A DNA stretch of 64,000 nucleotides from Liolophura sinensis (GCF_032854445.1 NC_088296.1:5477246-5541245); one strand, 5' to 3'. Shown: positions 11,868 to 23,132, counted from the first letter of the stretch. Program-made: numbers and translations. The notes: generated from the letters alone by a model not told the origin.

Positions 11868-12008
11868 TTCATTTATTTACTTTTTGGATTGGTGTTTTGC
11901 GGTGTACTAAAGAATATTTTCCCAGACAGAAACCGGACAGAGGTCACTCAGGACCATACACAGACTGGTGGAAAACCTTTCCACATACCACCGGGGAGGA
12001 AGCCAGCA
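11868..12008 (-). mobile_element. SINE family A fragment 25 bp from exon 3
   Basis: 'ggattggtgttttgcggtgt' to 'gaggaagccagcat'. The fragment stops just short of the exon 3 donor at 12032. Duplicate at 43650-43787. Confidence 0.75.
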
Positions 12009-12032
12009 TCGTAAGTTTAATTAAATATTTAC

Positions 12033-12130
12033 TTGTTGCGAGAACCACAATATGGCTGTAGTATTCTCTGTAGGGGAGATTTGGACAGTCTTCATCGCTG
12101 CCAAGGCTTCTATAGTCATATTTCCAGGCA
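12033..12130 (-). CDS. FAS1 exon 3, copy 1
   Basis: 98 bp, equivalent to 43811-43908. A SINE fragment ends only about 25 bp beyond its GTAAAT donor in both copies. Confidence 0.78.
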
Positions 12131-12182
12131 CTGAAAAGAAACAATAAGGCATGTCTTAGTGTTCCACATCAATGAATAAAAC

Positions 12183-12260
12183 AGGGGCGGGTTCAAACCC
12201 GGCCTGGGGCATGCAATTTGTGATTTCCTCCCGTTCCAACTGTTTATCGGGCCATATTTA
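12183..12260. mobile_element. tRNA-like head of a third SINE type
   Basis: 'ggcgggttcaaacccggcct' is a B-box-like palindrome, followed by 'gcatgcaatttgtgatttcc'. 54790-54905 has the same order ('ggcgtcggttcaaccccgac', then 'gacatgtattttgtagattt'). Copy 2 counterpart at about 43960-44040. Confidence 0.4.
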
Positions 12261-12349
12261 AAATAAAGAGTCAGTCATTTGTGTAGTATAAGGTTTGTCT
12301 TTTGCCAACATGGCGTGTACCACTGTACCGTCTGCAAGTGGAAAAAGTT

Positions 12350-12446
12350 TGTCATTAACATGGCAAAGGCCAAAGGTGACGTCATTAACATTGCAAAAGG
12401 CCAAAAGTGAAGTCATTAACATGGCAAAGGCCAAAAGTGACGACAT
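12350..12446. repeat. 30-bp tandem repeat, three units
   Basis: 'gtcattaacatggcaaaggc' followed by 'caaaagtga'. Copy 2 counterpart at 44128-44224. It lies in intron 2. Confidence 0.75.
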
Positions 12447-12649
12447 GTTGACAACATTACAGCCATATCGTATCGGGAACGTATTCAAACCTGGAAAGAG
12501 TAAATGGTTTTCTTTGCCTTTAAGATAGTGCAAACCTCACGTAAAACTGGAGAACTTCCTTTCCACATCAGGGGCTAGGGAAAATTAAATATTTTATATA
12601 AAGGAGTTGAAATAGCTGTTCTTCACAGCCGGGCTAAGAAGTCTCTCAA

Positions 12650-13095
12650 CGGAAAGAAAACACTATTGTAAAGTATATGTCAGATGAAAGAGCTGTTAAA
12701 ACTGTCCACGAAAATAGTTCGATTTATTCTTGAACATTATTTAGCCTAGTAAATTGCATTTGAAACTTTGGATTATCAGATAACCTTTTCTGAACAAGTT
12801 GGGACCAGTGACGTCACATCCTGTTTTTGCTACTTATACACACTCAGGCTTTTAGATCATTCAAAATACATATACACATAGATCTACGATGCATTCCCAG
12901 AATAGACCTTGAAATAAACCCATGCATTCCCTGAGTGGACCTTGAAATAAACGGATGCATAGACTGAATGGACCTTGAAATAAACTATTTCAAGAAAAAA
13001 CATACGGATGTGACGTCACTGATACTCTCTAGGTCGCGGCAAAATGTCATGTAAGTCATTTTACTCGGTTGGAAAAGTTCTAAAAAAATAATACA
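12650..13095. mobile_element. Related MITE-like element lacking its right end (copy 1)
   Basis: The left end 'gaaagaaaacactattgtaa' and 'gtcagatgaaagagctgtta' match 29352. Inner arms 'cagtgacgtcacatcc' (about 12809) and 'ggatgtgacgtcactg' (about 13006) are perfect inverted repeats. Between them a 33-bp unit ('gaccttgaaataaac') is repeated three times at 12888-12990, where the 29-kb copy has one. Duplicate at about 44430-44890. Confidence 0.65.
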
Positions 13096-13862
13096 CCCCT
13101 CTCGTGACAACTTTGATTTTATTCCTTTTCCGGCGAAAGCAGTTGTGGGGTGTATGTATGCATGTATGTATCGAGTGGGCGTATAACCGGGGTCCACAGA
13201 AAGAACAGTGTGGAGTATTTCAAAAATGACCTATTGCGTAGGCAAAATTAGGCAACGATGAGGTCAAAAACCAGCACTGCACTATTTTTTTTTAAATTGG
13301 CTACTCTGTTCTTTCCCTTGGATACCAATTCAGGGGAGGTGACTCTGCCTACCCAATGGTGGTAAACACAAGTTCCTTGATCTGCAACCTCGGAACCCAA
13401 GTTTCCGCGAGTTACGAATTTCATTCTGCCACAAAAACATAAAATCAAATGAACTCTACATCCACTTCTCTGATCCATTCCATCAATCTAGCCATCCATT
13501 ATAGCTAGATTGTCGGCGGTCTTCTGGTGAGAATAAACTCTAAACTAAGTACTGAATTTTAGAACCCGGAAGTACCCTCAAAATTTTGTTTTCACTGATC
13601 GATTTGATCAGATGAATAAATAAAGAATGCATCTCAAATAGGTTTTCGGTTGCAGAGAAATAACCAAAACCGGTACTGCTGCTTGAAATATATATAAGCT
13701 TAATTAAGAGTTGAAAGTTGTCGTACAGGGTCCTATTGACCCTAATTAATAAGTTAACTAAAAATGATTGAATGAGTCAGAGGAGTTGATGCAGAGAGCA
13801 TTCCGTGTTATTTTATTGTGACTCAATAAATTAGAAATCGGGAATAGGTAACTGTTATATTT

Positions 13863-13995
13863 ATATATTTATTTGATTAGTGTTTTGCACTGTATTCGAA
13901 AGTATTTCACTTGTTCGACGGTGGCCAGCATTGTGGTTGTAAGAAAAAAGGCAGAGCTGGGCTTGAGTTCGCAGCGACCACATTGGTGAGGCGAA
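13863..13995 (-). mobile_element. SINE family A fragment beside exon 2 (copy 1)
   Basis: 'tttgattagtgttttgcact' to 'ggcttgagttcgcagcgacc'. Copy 2 keeps only the right part (about 45575-45672); sequence corresponding to about 13764-13900 is replaced there by a short AT-rich piece. Confidence 0.72.
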
Positions 13996-14042
13996 CATGG
14001 GATAAGGAACAAGTAACCTCAGTCAACATCGGTCATTCTCAC

Positions 14043-14210
14043 CTGCTGCGTTATTGAGAAGTTTCGGAAGGTCAGCTTCAGGGGGGCATTGGAAAGGTTT
14101 GGTTGAAAACGTCCACAGCAGCGTTGTCCGGTAACAGGACTGTCCTCCGTCTCTTCTGTGGAGTTCAGAGCCATTACCAGAGTATTAACCATATCGATCC
14201 ACGTCAGTGC
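14043..14210 (-). pseudogene. FAS1 exon 2, copy 1, frameshifted
   Basis: 168 bp against 166 bp in the intact copy. One base is inserted near 14147 (CCTCCGTCTC for CCTCGTCTC on the plus strand) and one near 14083 (a run of six G). The H1-like motif is lost, the exit phase changes from 1 to 0, and exon 3 would then stop at its fifth codon. The exon lies 280-450 bp from the contig end, so consensus error is as likely as true loss. Confidence 0.75.
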
Positions 14211-14287
14211 CTGAAAGAGAAAAAAAAAACTCCCGTGTAAAATGAACTTGCTTTTACATTAAAGTCTGAGGTTTACTTCGGTTTTCC

Positions 14288-14386
14288 CCACTCATGAAAT
14301 TTACCACCTGTATGTGAAAAAGTCTTGAGTATGGTGATAAACAACAACGAAATAAACAAATAAATAATAAATAAATAAATAAATAA
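14288..14386 (+). mobile_element. SINE family A 3' end upstream of exon 2 (copy 1)
   Basis: 'ccccactcatgaaatttacc', 'cttgagtatggtgataaac' and AAAT units. Duplicate at 45955-46048. Confidence 0.7.
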
Positions 14387-14489
14387 CAACATTGCAGACT
14401 GAGCCAAATATTGGAGATTCTGCTCAGTTCCTTTTTTGTTTTGTGTAGTTTTGAAATAACACGTAACTATGCAAATTTGAATTCATTTC

Positions 14490-14689
14490 NNNNNNNNNNN
14501 NNNNNNNNNNNNNNNNNNNNNNNNNNNNNNNNNNNNNNNNNNNNNNNNNNNNNNNNNNNNNNNNNNNNNNNNNNNNNNNNNNNNNNNNNNNNNNNNNNNN
14601 NNNNNNNNNNNNNNNNNNNNNNNNNNNNNNNNNNNNNNNNNNNNNNNNNNNNNNNNNNNNNNNNNNNNNNNNNNNNNNNNNNNNNNNNN
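14490..14689. other. Assembly gap of exactly 200 N
   Basis: A round-number gap, as inserted by scaffolding software rather than a measured length. Homology of 1-14489 with 32580-46150 ends at its left edge. The right edge starts inside a short tandem repeat. Confidence 0.99.
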
Positions 14690-14815
14690 TATGAGGTTAC
14701 TACAGCGAGACATGACGCGTTGTATGAAGTTACCACAGCGAGACATGACGCGTTGTATATGAGGTTAGGGCCTGCTGCTGCAAGACAAATATAGCGAGAC
14801 ATACGAAGTCATATT
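14690..14815. repeat. Short tandem repeat at the contig edge
   Basis: Units of about 33-35 bp containing 'agcgagacatgacgcgttg' occur twice, followed by a decayed third ('tagcgagacat'). The first unit is cut by the gap, so the array was probably longer. Confidence 0.75.
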
Positions 14816-16137
14816 AAACGAGAATTTTATTTCAAAATTTTTTTTTTAAGTCAGATATATCTGAGGTAACTTACGAAAACCGAAAGCTACCGAAATATAT
14901 GGAGTCCTGTATTATATATAACTGATGAAAACGATGCACCAAGCAATAGATCTGTGTGAAAGGCGGGTGGTTAATACACTCATTGGATGGATGACCCTCT
15001 ACTGACCTCCCAACCTGCCCTTAGACTGAAGCTCGATTTTTCGTCGAAACTCTATTACCTACATATAAATGACACTCATTATTTCTGACTCTTTATGAGG
15101 TCATTATTTTCTAGCTGTCTAATTTGCATATCACAGGTGTGAACGCTACAGGTGTCCACGGGTCACGTGACAATACCGGACATATAAACTCCAAGTGTTC
15201 GACTTCAACTTTACTCCGAAATGTGAAGACAAGTTGGTCCGATTTAGAAATATTTTTTCTTTGCCTCCATAAATTGTTTAAGTTGATAAATTTTAAAAAT
15301 TGTCTAGAACCACTAAATAAGACTAATAAAGTTTGTAACAGTGATCTTGGGGCTCAAAATGTCTTCTTGTCCCCCGGAACGTCCTTATTTTTCTTAAACT
15401 ATGATGTTAGGAGGCGAGAAAATATTCTAAATACCTATATATAGTAAGTTAAACAGGGCAAAAATGTTATATTCAATATTAGTGCAATTTATTTCCAATA
15501 GCCCTTTTAAAGCATAATAAAGGTAAAGAAGGGCAAAGTAAAAACATCAGCACAGTAATAATTTCTGTACATTATTGTGATAAAAAATGTTTAAATGTTG
15601 ATTTTGTATTTTAAAACGCATTTCTTGTTAATTTCTGAGTTGTAACGGTTCTTTTTCTTTTAGGCAAGTTGTGATCGTTCCATTCATTTTAACATCGGAA
15701 ACAATATGACTAAATTATTGTCCAAATGGCGATACTCCGTTAATTTAGTGATCTGTTCGACAGTGAATAATTTTTTACCCGTCACCTGAACATTTGAATA
15801 TTACAGGCTATAAACATATATAAGTGATCACTCTTAATGCCTTTTGTATCACGTGCGACGTATAAATAATGCAAAAACCCACTGTGAAGGATATTGTCAG
15901 CATGAGTCATTATACGTCATTTGCATACAAATATGCCAACTAACACACGCATAGAGTCTTCGCTCACAACTGTTTTGGATAAGATTTGAATACATTTTAA
16001 GGTGCATGTATACATGTAAATGACGTGTACATGCAGAAAGAAAAAAAATCCACGTGTCTGTTCACGTGTCAGTAACAAATGAGGCGTGTCTTACTCAGGA
16101 CGGCTGGAATGGATCGTGGCAGAGTGGTTATGACGCT

Positions 16138-16256
16138 TGTTTATTTATTTGCTTGATAGGTGTTTCACGCCGTTTTCAAGGATATTTCACTTATACGATG
16201 GCTAACATTATGTCGGAGGGAACCGGGCCGAGCCCAGGGGAAACCACGACTTTTGT
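16138..16256 (-). mobile_element. SINE family A fragment
   Basis: 'gataggtgtttcacgccgtt' to 'aaccgggccgagcccagggg'; the head is missing. Confidence 0.72.
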
Positions 16257-16424
16257 ATTTGAATCACTAGGCCAAACGAGATGTAGGCTCAATCCCGGGA
16301 TCGGACAGCGAATTTGTAGATATGTCATTGTTCGTGTGGGCTCGGTGACTATAAGTCAGTTCAACGCTATGTGGCCGGGTGCGGTTTAAGTTTGTTGAGG
16401 ACCATTTGTCATATCTGGTCGTCA

Positions 16425-16577
16425 CACGTGGGAAGTCTCCTCAATACATTGCCAAAGGTATGTGGTTTTCCCCGGGCACTGAGGTTTCCTCTGCCAATAA
16501 TTCTGTCCGGCATAGTACAAATGAAAGAAAAAATTCTTGAGTGTGGCGTTAGACAACAATTCAGATAAATAAATGAA
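16425..16577 (+). mobile_element. SINE family A 3' half, diverged
   Basis: 'cacacgtgggaagtctcctc', 'tgtggttttccccgggcac' and the end 'cttgagtgtggcgttagac' with AAAT. Confidence 0.65.
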
Positions 16578-16735
16578 CAGCTAAATACTCCAATATGGCG
16601 GCAACCGGCAATTATACATGCTAAGGCACCAATCTCGCTTCAGGAACACATGCCATTCACCAATGAGATCTCGCGTTTGAATGTAACTCTCTTTATGTCA
16701 GCTTTGTCAAAATTCCATGTCAAATGACGGCGGTC

Positions 16736-16826
16736 TGGTTGAGCACGTGCTCCCTCACCATATACCGGACCACCGTCGTATAAGTGAAATATTCTTGAGT
16801 ACGGCGTCTCACTGAATCAAATATAT
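16736..16826 (+). mobile_element. SINE family A 3' end
   Basis: 'accgtcgtataagtgaaata' and 'cttgagtacggcgtctcac'. Confidence 0.7.
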
Positions 16827-16837
16827 ATCTAAATCTA

Positions 16838-17015
16838 CGTGTCGAAACAGACATTCGTATGCCAGGCGTCACCCAGTAAGGACGTTTCGGATCAGTAATC
16901 GCAAAGCCAATTCTAAAAACGACGTTCAAATAGGACGGAATCATTCAAAGATTTTCAGTGATGTAGGAAAGATGCAAGGTTTGTTCTTGGGGACTGAGTA
17001 AAATCAGTATTCAAT
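16838..17015. repeat. Diverged relative of the 9985-10215 repeat
   Basis: 'cattcgtatgccaggcgtca', 'ataggacggaatcattcaaa' and 'gtgatgtaggaaagatgcaa' appear in the same order, with about 55 bp missing in the middle. Confidence 0.7.
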
Positions 17016-17317
17016 ACATAAGTATATTAGATCTTTTCAATGGCATTTCACGAATGTCTTCTTCATTTTCTGTATTAAGGACAAATAGAACTTATAGGGT
17101 CGAAGATAGAAGAGAGGGTCGTGAATAGAAGAAAATTAATACTCTCCTCCAGGAGTACATAACTGGGCCTAAGTTTGACTGCTGAAGCGTCATGTTACAT
17201 ACCTCAAGAATGTGGAGAATGACATATTTTTCAAAACTTTATTTGCTTTGTAGTGGCTGCACGTGAACACGTGAAGTTATAAGGGCTTTGACTTGTAGTA
17301 ATTGCAAGTGACCCCAT

Positions 17318-17327
17318 ATATATATAT

Positions 17328-17372
<45 letters not shown>
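17318..17372. repeat. TA/CA microsatellite
   Basis: Short TA run, then about 18 CA dinucleotides. Confidence 0.9.
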
Positions 17373-17375
<3 letters not shown>

Positions 17376-19150
17376 TTATACAAAGTTCACTAACACCAAC
17401 ATTGACAGAAAAATAATTGCAACTGCACTAACACCGAAGTTGACAAAAACAACACGTGCCACTGTATTTACATAACCAAAAAAAAAAAAACTACATGTAC
17501 ATTTAGTACTATCACACTAACATTAATGTGAAAAAGACAAAGAAAAAAGTGATGATTATCATTTTTTCGGGATGTATGACCGACGTGGTCACTCAACCGT
17601 TTCAAACTAACTTTCATTAATCTCATGCAGGGATATAGTCTGTAACGATAAAAATTATTTCAAGCATAAAACAGCTAGATTGTCTTCTGGTGCGTTATAA
17701 AACTGCTTGACCTGTACTTCCAGGGAGGCTTAGACAACAGCCTACAGGCCTACCCACTAAAACCAGAATGTACATAAAGTAATGTAGCAGAACGCTTTTT
17801 GTTTTGATGGGAAGTTTGCAAAATGCAGTTTGTAGCGCCATGCGAGAACGTCTTGTTGACTTATACAAGCAGGGCTATTTGTGTGTTTGTTTACACATGT
17901 AAGTAACAATGACAGATCAAAAAGGCATTCACATGACACATTGACTGCTGTATGAGTCATTTATTTAGCTACCCTGCGTCAACAGTGAAGACACATTTTC
18001 TTTCTTTATATACGCATTCCAGTATTATGTTGTATAACAAAGTGCTTGTGTAACCAAGAAAACTATTAACTATCTACTTTAAGATGTAAATTAAAGTAGA
18101 AATAAGGAAACAATTTGCATAATTGTTTTAGAAGTTGTTTCACGCACAACTGTTTCTTTTAAGGAGAGTTTCTGTTATTTTGTTGTGACCTGGCTTTGTT
18201 GCAGTCAGTACTGAATGGTTAGAACAAGGAAACGGGGTTGGTTGCTCCGGTGTAAGTTTAATGACTGGGTGCAATGTCCTGTCAGGTGTCTTCGACATGA
18301 TACTTCAGTATGGACTCGCCCTGTCACAAGAAGACACAGTACATGTGCACACGCCTAATGACACCTCGTCGTCCTGTGACTATTAAGTACGACGTAAAAC
18401 CTCAAGCTTACATGCATAAACGAGTTCGACTAATGGTCCAGGGTGTAATTAGTGCAGCATTACAACATGTCTAGGGTTATGACGTCTGTAAATACGTACA
18501 TATTGATCTCAGATAGCCTATATTCTTACACTGTATCAAGGAAGCATATACGCCTTAATCGAAATATGAAAGTAAAGATTAGATAATTAGGGCTTGAGTC
18601 TTGAAGAGGATCGGATTTCTTTTAGTTTCCATGTTTTAATGTTAAATAAACGTAGGATCTACATGGCGTACTCTGGTTTGATGCTAATGTAAATATAGAA
18701 TTAGGACTGCAGATTTCTTTAATAAGACGATAAAATCAGGTAATATACAGTAAGGGTAAGTCTGTTGAAGCCTGGAAGCCGTGGATACACCTATGTATAA
18801 TTTAGCACAATGCTATTTGCTGACCAAAATGATCTTAGCTATATGATCGTCGTGCCTAAAGGTATATACAAACGCTGTTACTTTAGACAAGATATTTTAA
18901 GCGCCAAATTCCTGTCAATCACTGGGGACTATTCCAGGAAGCACATTTGCATCTATGTTACAATTTCACTGGGCTGATTATTGCTGATTCTCAAGATTGA
19001 AAAAAGATGGATTTGTACGTTGAAGAAAACGTTACAAATTGCTCAGTTGAAGTTAGTTTAAAGGGTTTACTTAGATCTAAGTGTAGAAGATCTCGCTGAC
19101 TCATTTATATGAAGTGTTTTTTTTCCGCCGAGGCACACAATTGCGTGACT

Positions 19151-19379
19151 AACTTGATTGATGTTTTACGTTGTTTTCAAGAGTTTTTATCTTATATGAC
19201 AGTAGTCAGTTTCACGGGTGATGGAAACGGAGTACCTGCAATAAACCACCGCAAAGGAATTTGGTAAACCTGACAAATCTCCTGATTTAAAGCCACATTA
19301 AGAGCTGGATTCGAACGCGCGACCTAATTGGTCAAGGATTTAACTGATGGATTTAACCATCTGAGCTAGCGGTGGCCCG
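19151..19379 (-). mobile_element. Old full-length SINE family A copy
   Basis: 'cttgattgatgttttacgtt' at left and a tRNA-like head 'tctgagctagcggtggccc' at right, with B box 'gctggattcgaacgcgcg' on the plus strand. Core strongly diverged. Confidence 0.7.
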
Positions 19380-19474
19380 TCTGAAGATTAACTTTCTAGG
19401 CCAATAATTTCGAATCCATCTCGGACCGGCCAGGCTTCGATTTTACGTTAAAGGATTTCTCAGGATAAGTGGCA

Positions 19475-19650
19475 TGTTTATTGATTTACTTATTTGATTG
19501 TTATTTGATGCAAAATCATTCCCTAATTTTTCTCTTAAAATAAGAGAGGTCAGTTTTATGGGTGGAGTAAACCGGAATGCCCGGGTTAAACTACCATCCT
19601 TCGGGAAGTCACTAGCGAACTTTTCTACATGTGTCGTACAGATAAGTGCA
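19475..19650 (-). mobile_element. Old SINE family A fragment
   Basis: 'acttatttgattgttatttg' and 'taaaccggaatgcccgggtt'; diverged and lacking the head. Confidence 0.55.
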
Positions 19651-20619
19651 CCATACTAGTGGAAAACAATCGGTTTTCAATGAGCGTTAAACTCGATAAA
19701 CGACAACCTAATTCTATCCGATTTACTTCACGCCAGTCTTCGCTCGAGTGAAACTTTATTTTTATTACTATGACGAAAAACTGAAGATCGCAAAGTTCAA
19801 CGATTTATGTAAGTTATTCATGCCGAATCGGTCCAGTGCACTTAAACTGGAGATGCTAATCAACACACAGCGTGACAGAGACACTTACTTCCATTCATTC
19901 TTTTTCTTTTTACAACAAAGTTTGCACAAAGTCATTAACATGGGGAAACTGACTTGATCTGGTGCCTTGGCGTCCAAATGTACAAATATAGTATAGTGTT
20001 TGAACTTGTGTGTTCAATTTCAACATCGCCTGTGTCATGCATAAAGTGATATAACCTTACCGAAAGAACCACACAAAAAGACATATAAATGAAAGTATAG
20101 TGCGCAACTCAGCTCTTCCGGAAGTTTGCCAGGTAGGATCGAAATAAGCAAAGACTTCATCCTAGTGTCTTTTCCTTCACATGCACACTTGACAACCGTC
20201 GTACAAAGGTAAAATGCTACTGAGCGCCAAAGCGTTAAACAGCTATATGCAGTACTCCGGGTGGATCAGAGAAGAGGACGTCTCTGCTTTAATTCGTAAT
20301 TGTTCAAAATGTTTTAAGCCTTCGGTAAGACTGATATGTCACATCACCCCATAAATATTAGGCACATTTGATGAAGACGTCTGCATTAGAGTGAAACAAT
20401 ATTATAGATCTGTACATTTCACTAAAAATGTGGGCAGACGCAGGAACATCCCATACCAGACGCTTGATTCCATTTCCATTGAGATCGTTTATTTTCACGA
20501 AAGTTGATTAATATCCACAATATAAACTATGTGACATATCAAAATCTTAACACTTAAAACATTTCGACTAATTACGTATAAAGAGGGCTATCTATCATTT
20601 TTCTGATCCGATTACCGAT

Positions 20620-20708
20620 ATTTATTTATCTTATTGGTGTTTTACGCCGCACTCTAGAGTATTTCATTTTATGCGACAGGGGTCAGTATTACGGTGAGAG
20701 GAAACCAC
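20620..20708 (-). mobile_element. SINE family A fragment just inside intron 1 of the paralogous gene
   Basis: 'cttattggtgttttacgccg' to 'ttacggtgagaggaaacc'. It ends less than 30 bp from the exon donor at 20736. Confidence 0.7.
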
Positions 20709-20736
20709 ACATCGATATAAATAAACGTTTTCTTAC

Positions 20737-20844
20737 CTCGGAAAGGTTGGGGTTGGATGTGATCAGGTCTGCCAAATTGTTAGCCTGTCCTCGAGCACAC
20801 AGAACCACGGACATCAGCAGTCCCACGCAAATGCACAGCCTCAT
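20737..20844 (-). CDS. First exon of a paralogous FAS1 gene: signal peptide and FAS1 start
   Basis: ATG at 20844, 36 codons, donor CGAG|GTAAGAA at 20737, phase 0. It encodes a hydrophobic leader (MRLCICVGLLMSVVLCARG) and a FAS1-like beginning (ANNLADLITSNPNLSE). Position, length and phase match exon 1 at 62934-63032, but few residues are shared, so it is an older paralogue and not part of the near-identical duplication. No matching exon 2 is visible between it and the N gap. The next FAS1 exon in the same direction (14210) lies across the gap and belongs to the duplicated segment. The frame extends upstream without another ATG. Confidence 0.72.
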
Positions 20845-20949
20845 CTTGCTCGGGTAGCGCTGAAATTTCTTCACACACAGGTTATATGCAGAATTAAACT
20901 CACCAAGTCTGACTTACACCCGTCTTCCGCGAAATAAAACTTCCTATCG

Positions 20950-20955
20950 TATATA
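20950..20955 (-). promoter_or_regulatory. TATA box of the paralogous FAS1 gene
   Basis: TATATA about 106 bp upstream of the ATG at 20844, with an inverted CCAAT motif at 20998-21002 about 45 bp further up. The spacing fits a start site near 20920. Confidence 0.5.
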
Positions 20956-23041
20956 GGTCCCCTACCTTAATGTGAAAGAAACGTGTGCTGTGCCCAGCCA
21001 ATCATGACAAGGCTCGAGGGCAATCTCTGATGCTGACTGGCTAGTGTTCGCTAGGGTATGCATATGCATAACAACGCCGAGTGAAGCTAAAGTATGCATG
21101 GTGGACAAATAGGGCGTGAATATTCAGTAATTAAAAATCGTGTTTAGGGTGGATAAGGTATGCTAACAGCCCGAGAGTCAACCGAGTGTGTAATTAATCG
21201 ACAGGTGGGTGATCTACAGGTATCCGGATCACATCACAGGTGTGCTTTCCAAATCGTACTTCAGAGAGCGTAGTGCTTTATCTTCGCTTGAGGACCGTTT
21301 CGTGTGTCATCGATGGCCATGTTGAATGGCGCTATACGCATTGTTTCTAGTACTATAACACAGCTAAGCGGGTATAAAGATGGCTTCTACTTTTACCAGA
21401 GTAGAACATTATAGCACATAGATCCTGTCACACTGAAAATAGCCCTATGTTCCCGCTCAATCTTGTTAACAAAATTTTAGCTTAAAAATTTTATTTTTAA
21501 AGACGAACGTGTCTTTGAATTAAAGATTAATTCCAGTCCACTGCTAGCGATAGTCACGAAATTATTGTTACAGCCTGATTTGTAGTAGACCGGAATGAAA
21601 GGAAGTCAAATGCTGATACTGTAGTATTTTAGATCTTTCATCCACACTTCTCTCAGCCACGTGTAAGTAAGAGAAAACGCAAATGTCAGTTTAAAAATTT
21701 GTTTATGATGATGTTTATGTGTTTTAAGCGAAAGGAGGTACATGTTGCGCTATAACAAAAAACAGTCGAATGATTTTTTTCTCGATGGGAAGGTGCAGTC
21801 TTAATAAGTGGCAGTGGCAGAGGAGGGAAAGCGTTGATAATTTAATATTTTATAAGCTCCTGGAAACTGGGCATACACGTGATGTATTACTCGTTGTAGG
21901 TGTTAAAAGTCTTGTAACCGAACAATATGGGTTACAGCCTGCAAACAATCAATTTATTTGAACTTACAGCATTTAACACCTATCATTTTAACACGTGCGT
22001 TTTAGGAGCGTATTAGGAGCGCAAGAAAGTGATGATAACAGATTGATAATGACTGCAAATCATCGTTGAAACATTGCTGTATTTTTTTTACCTAATTCTT
22101 CATAATCAATGTTGTTAATGTGTAGTTTTGTACTTTTAAGCATATACACGAACAGCTGGAGTAAAGCCCTGACTGAGCTAAACTGACAATAGGACGTATT
22201 TCACCAGCTGCGTGTCGCTGATCTGGTTTTACTCTCTGTGCTACATTTGGTCTTTCATATTCTCTAAATGATAGATTGTGCCGGCGAACCTGCAACCTGT
22301 AAAATAAGTGTTTTATTTGAAATAAAATGTTCCTTCATTTCTCAAGTGTGTATTAGCTGTCCTTTACAAACTGTGGAATTCTTTGAGATTCGCTGTGATT
22401 ACGGTCTTGTCCATGAACAAAGCGACAGTTAAGCTCACCTTGTTTGGTCAAGGTGGGATGTTTGATCGAAGTGTATAAATTTAAGCCTGTCCCTTTATTA
22501 TAGAAAAAGTAAAGTGGAATTTGTCGTTAGTAAAATTTACGTATATCATTGTTAACCGTTAAAAACGTAGCTGTCATTCATTTTTATATTTGTCTCATCG
22601 AAGACGTAAAAGCAGTTATTAAATATGATATGTAACGACAGGTGACGGCGGATTTTATCAAACACATTATCTAATTTGCGGAAAGTATTAAGTGATCTCT
22701 AAGGAAATATGCCGCTTATAAAATATAATAGAAACGGTAACCATGGAAACGAAATCGAACAACGAAATCGTATAGCTGTACAGAACGCACGGTATTGCCT
22801 AACTGACAGCCGATTCATTAGTGCCGGCAACGGGGAATTTTCAATCAGAGGTATAAGTCTGAAGGTATCTGTGTGGTAGACAATATCAATAAGGAATTTC
22901 ACAACCAGATTGTCTGCATATTTTCGCCATGTTGTCCACATGTAGATGCTTGCTCTCATTCAAACAGCTGAATGTTCTTCACATCACATGGATTTACACG
23001 TGTACAAGTGCGTATGTACGCAGTTCCACAGTCTTCAGTTA

Positions 23042-23069
23042 TGTATATATATATATATATATGTATTAG

Positions 23070-23128
<59 letters not shown>
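23042..23128. repeat. TA microsatellite
   Basis: Two TA blocks, the longer about 60 bp. The frame reading YIYIYI is a by-product. Confidence 0.9.

Positions 23129-23132
<4 letters not shown>

Larger units (their letters stand above)
1..14489. repeat. Duplicated segment, copy 1 (cut by window start, ends at N gap)
   Basis: Matches 32580-46150 base for base apart from scattered substitutions and indels. The coordinate offset is 32579 at the left end and 31661 at the right. The match is still running at the last base before the N run. It holds FAS1 exons 9 (partial) to 2. Roughly 98-99 % identical by eye outside tandem arrays, worsening in the last 450 bp. Confidence 0.97.
14816..20736. other. 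Non-coding stretch, presumably intron 1 of the paralogous gene
   Basis: AT-rich, with SINE fragments at 16138-16256, 16425-16577, 16736-16826, 19151-19379 and 19475-19650, a CA microsatellite near 17330, and a diverged repeat at 16838-17015. No exon-like frame was recognised. Confidence 0.6.

Noticed and set aside
14411-14794. Open frames across the N run
   Set aside because: They exist only because N bases contain no stops.
23041-23131. Frame of repeated Tyr-Ile codons
   Set aside because: Translation of a TA microsatellite.
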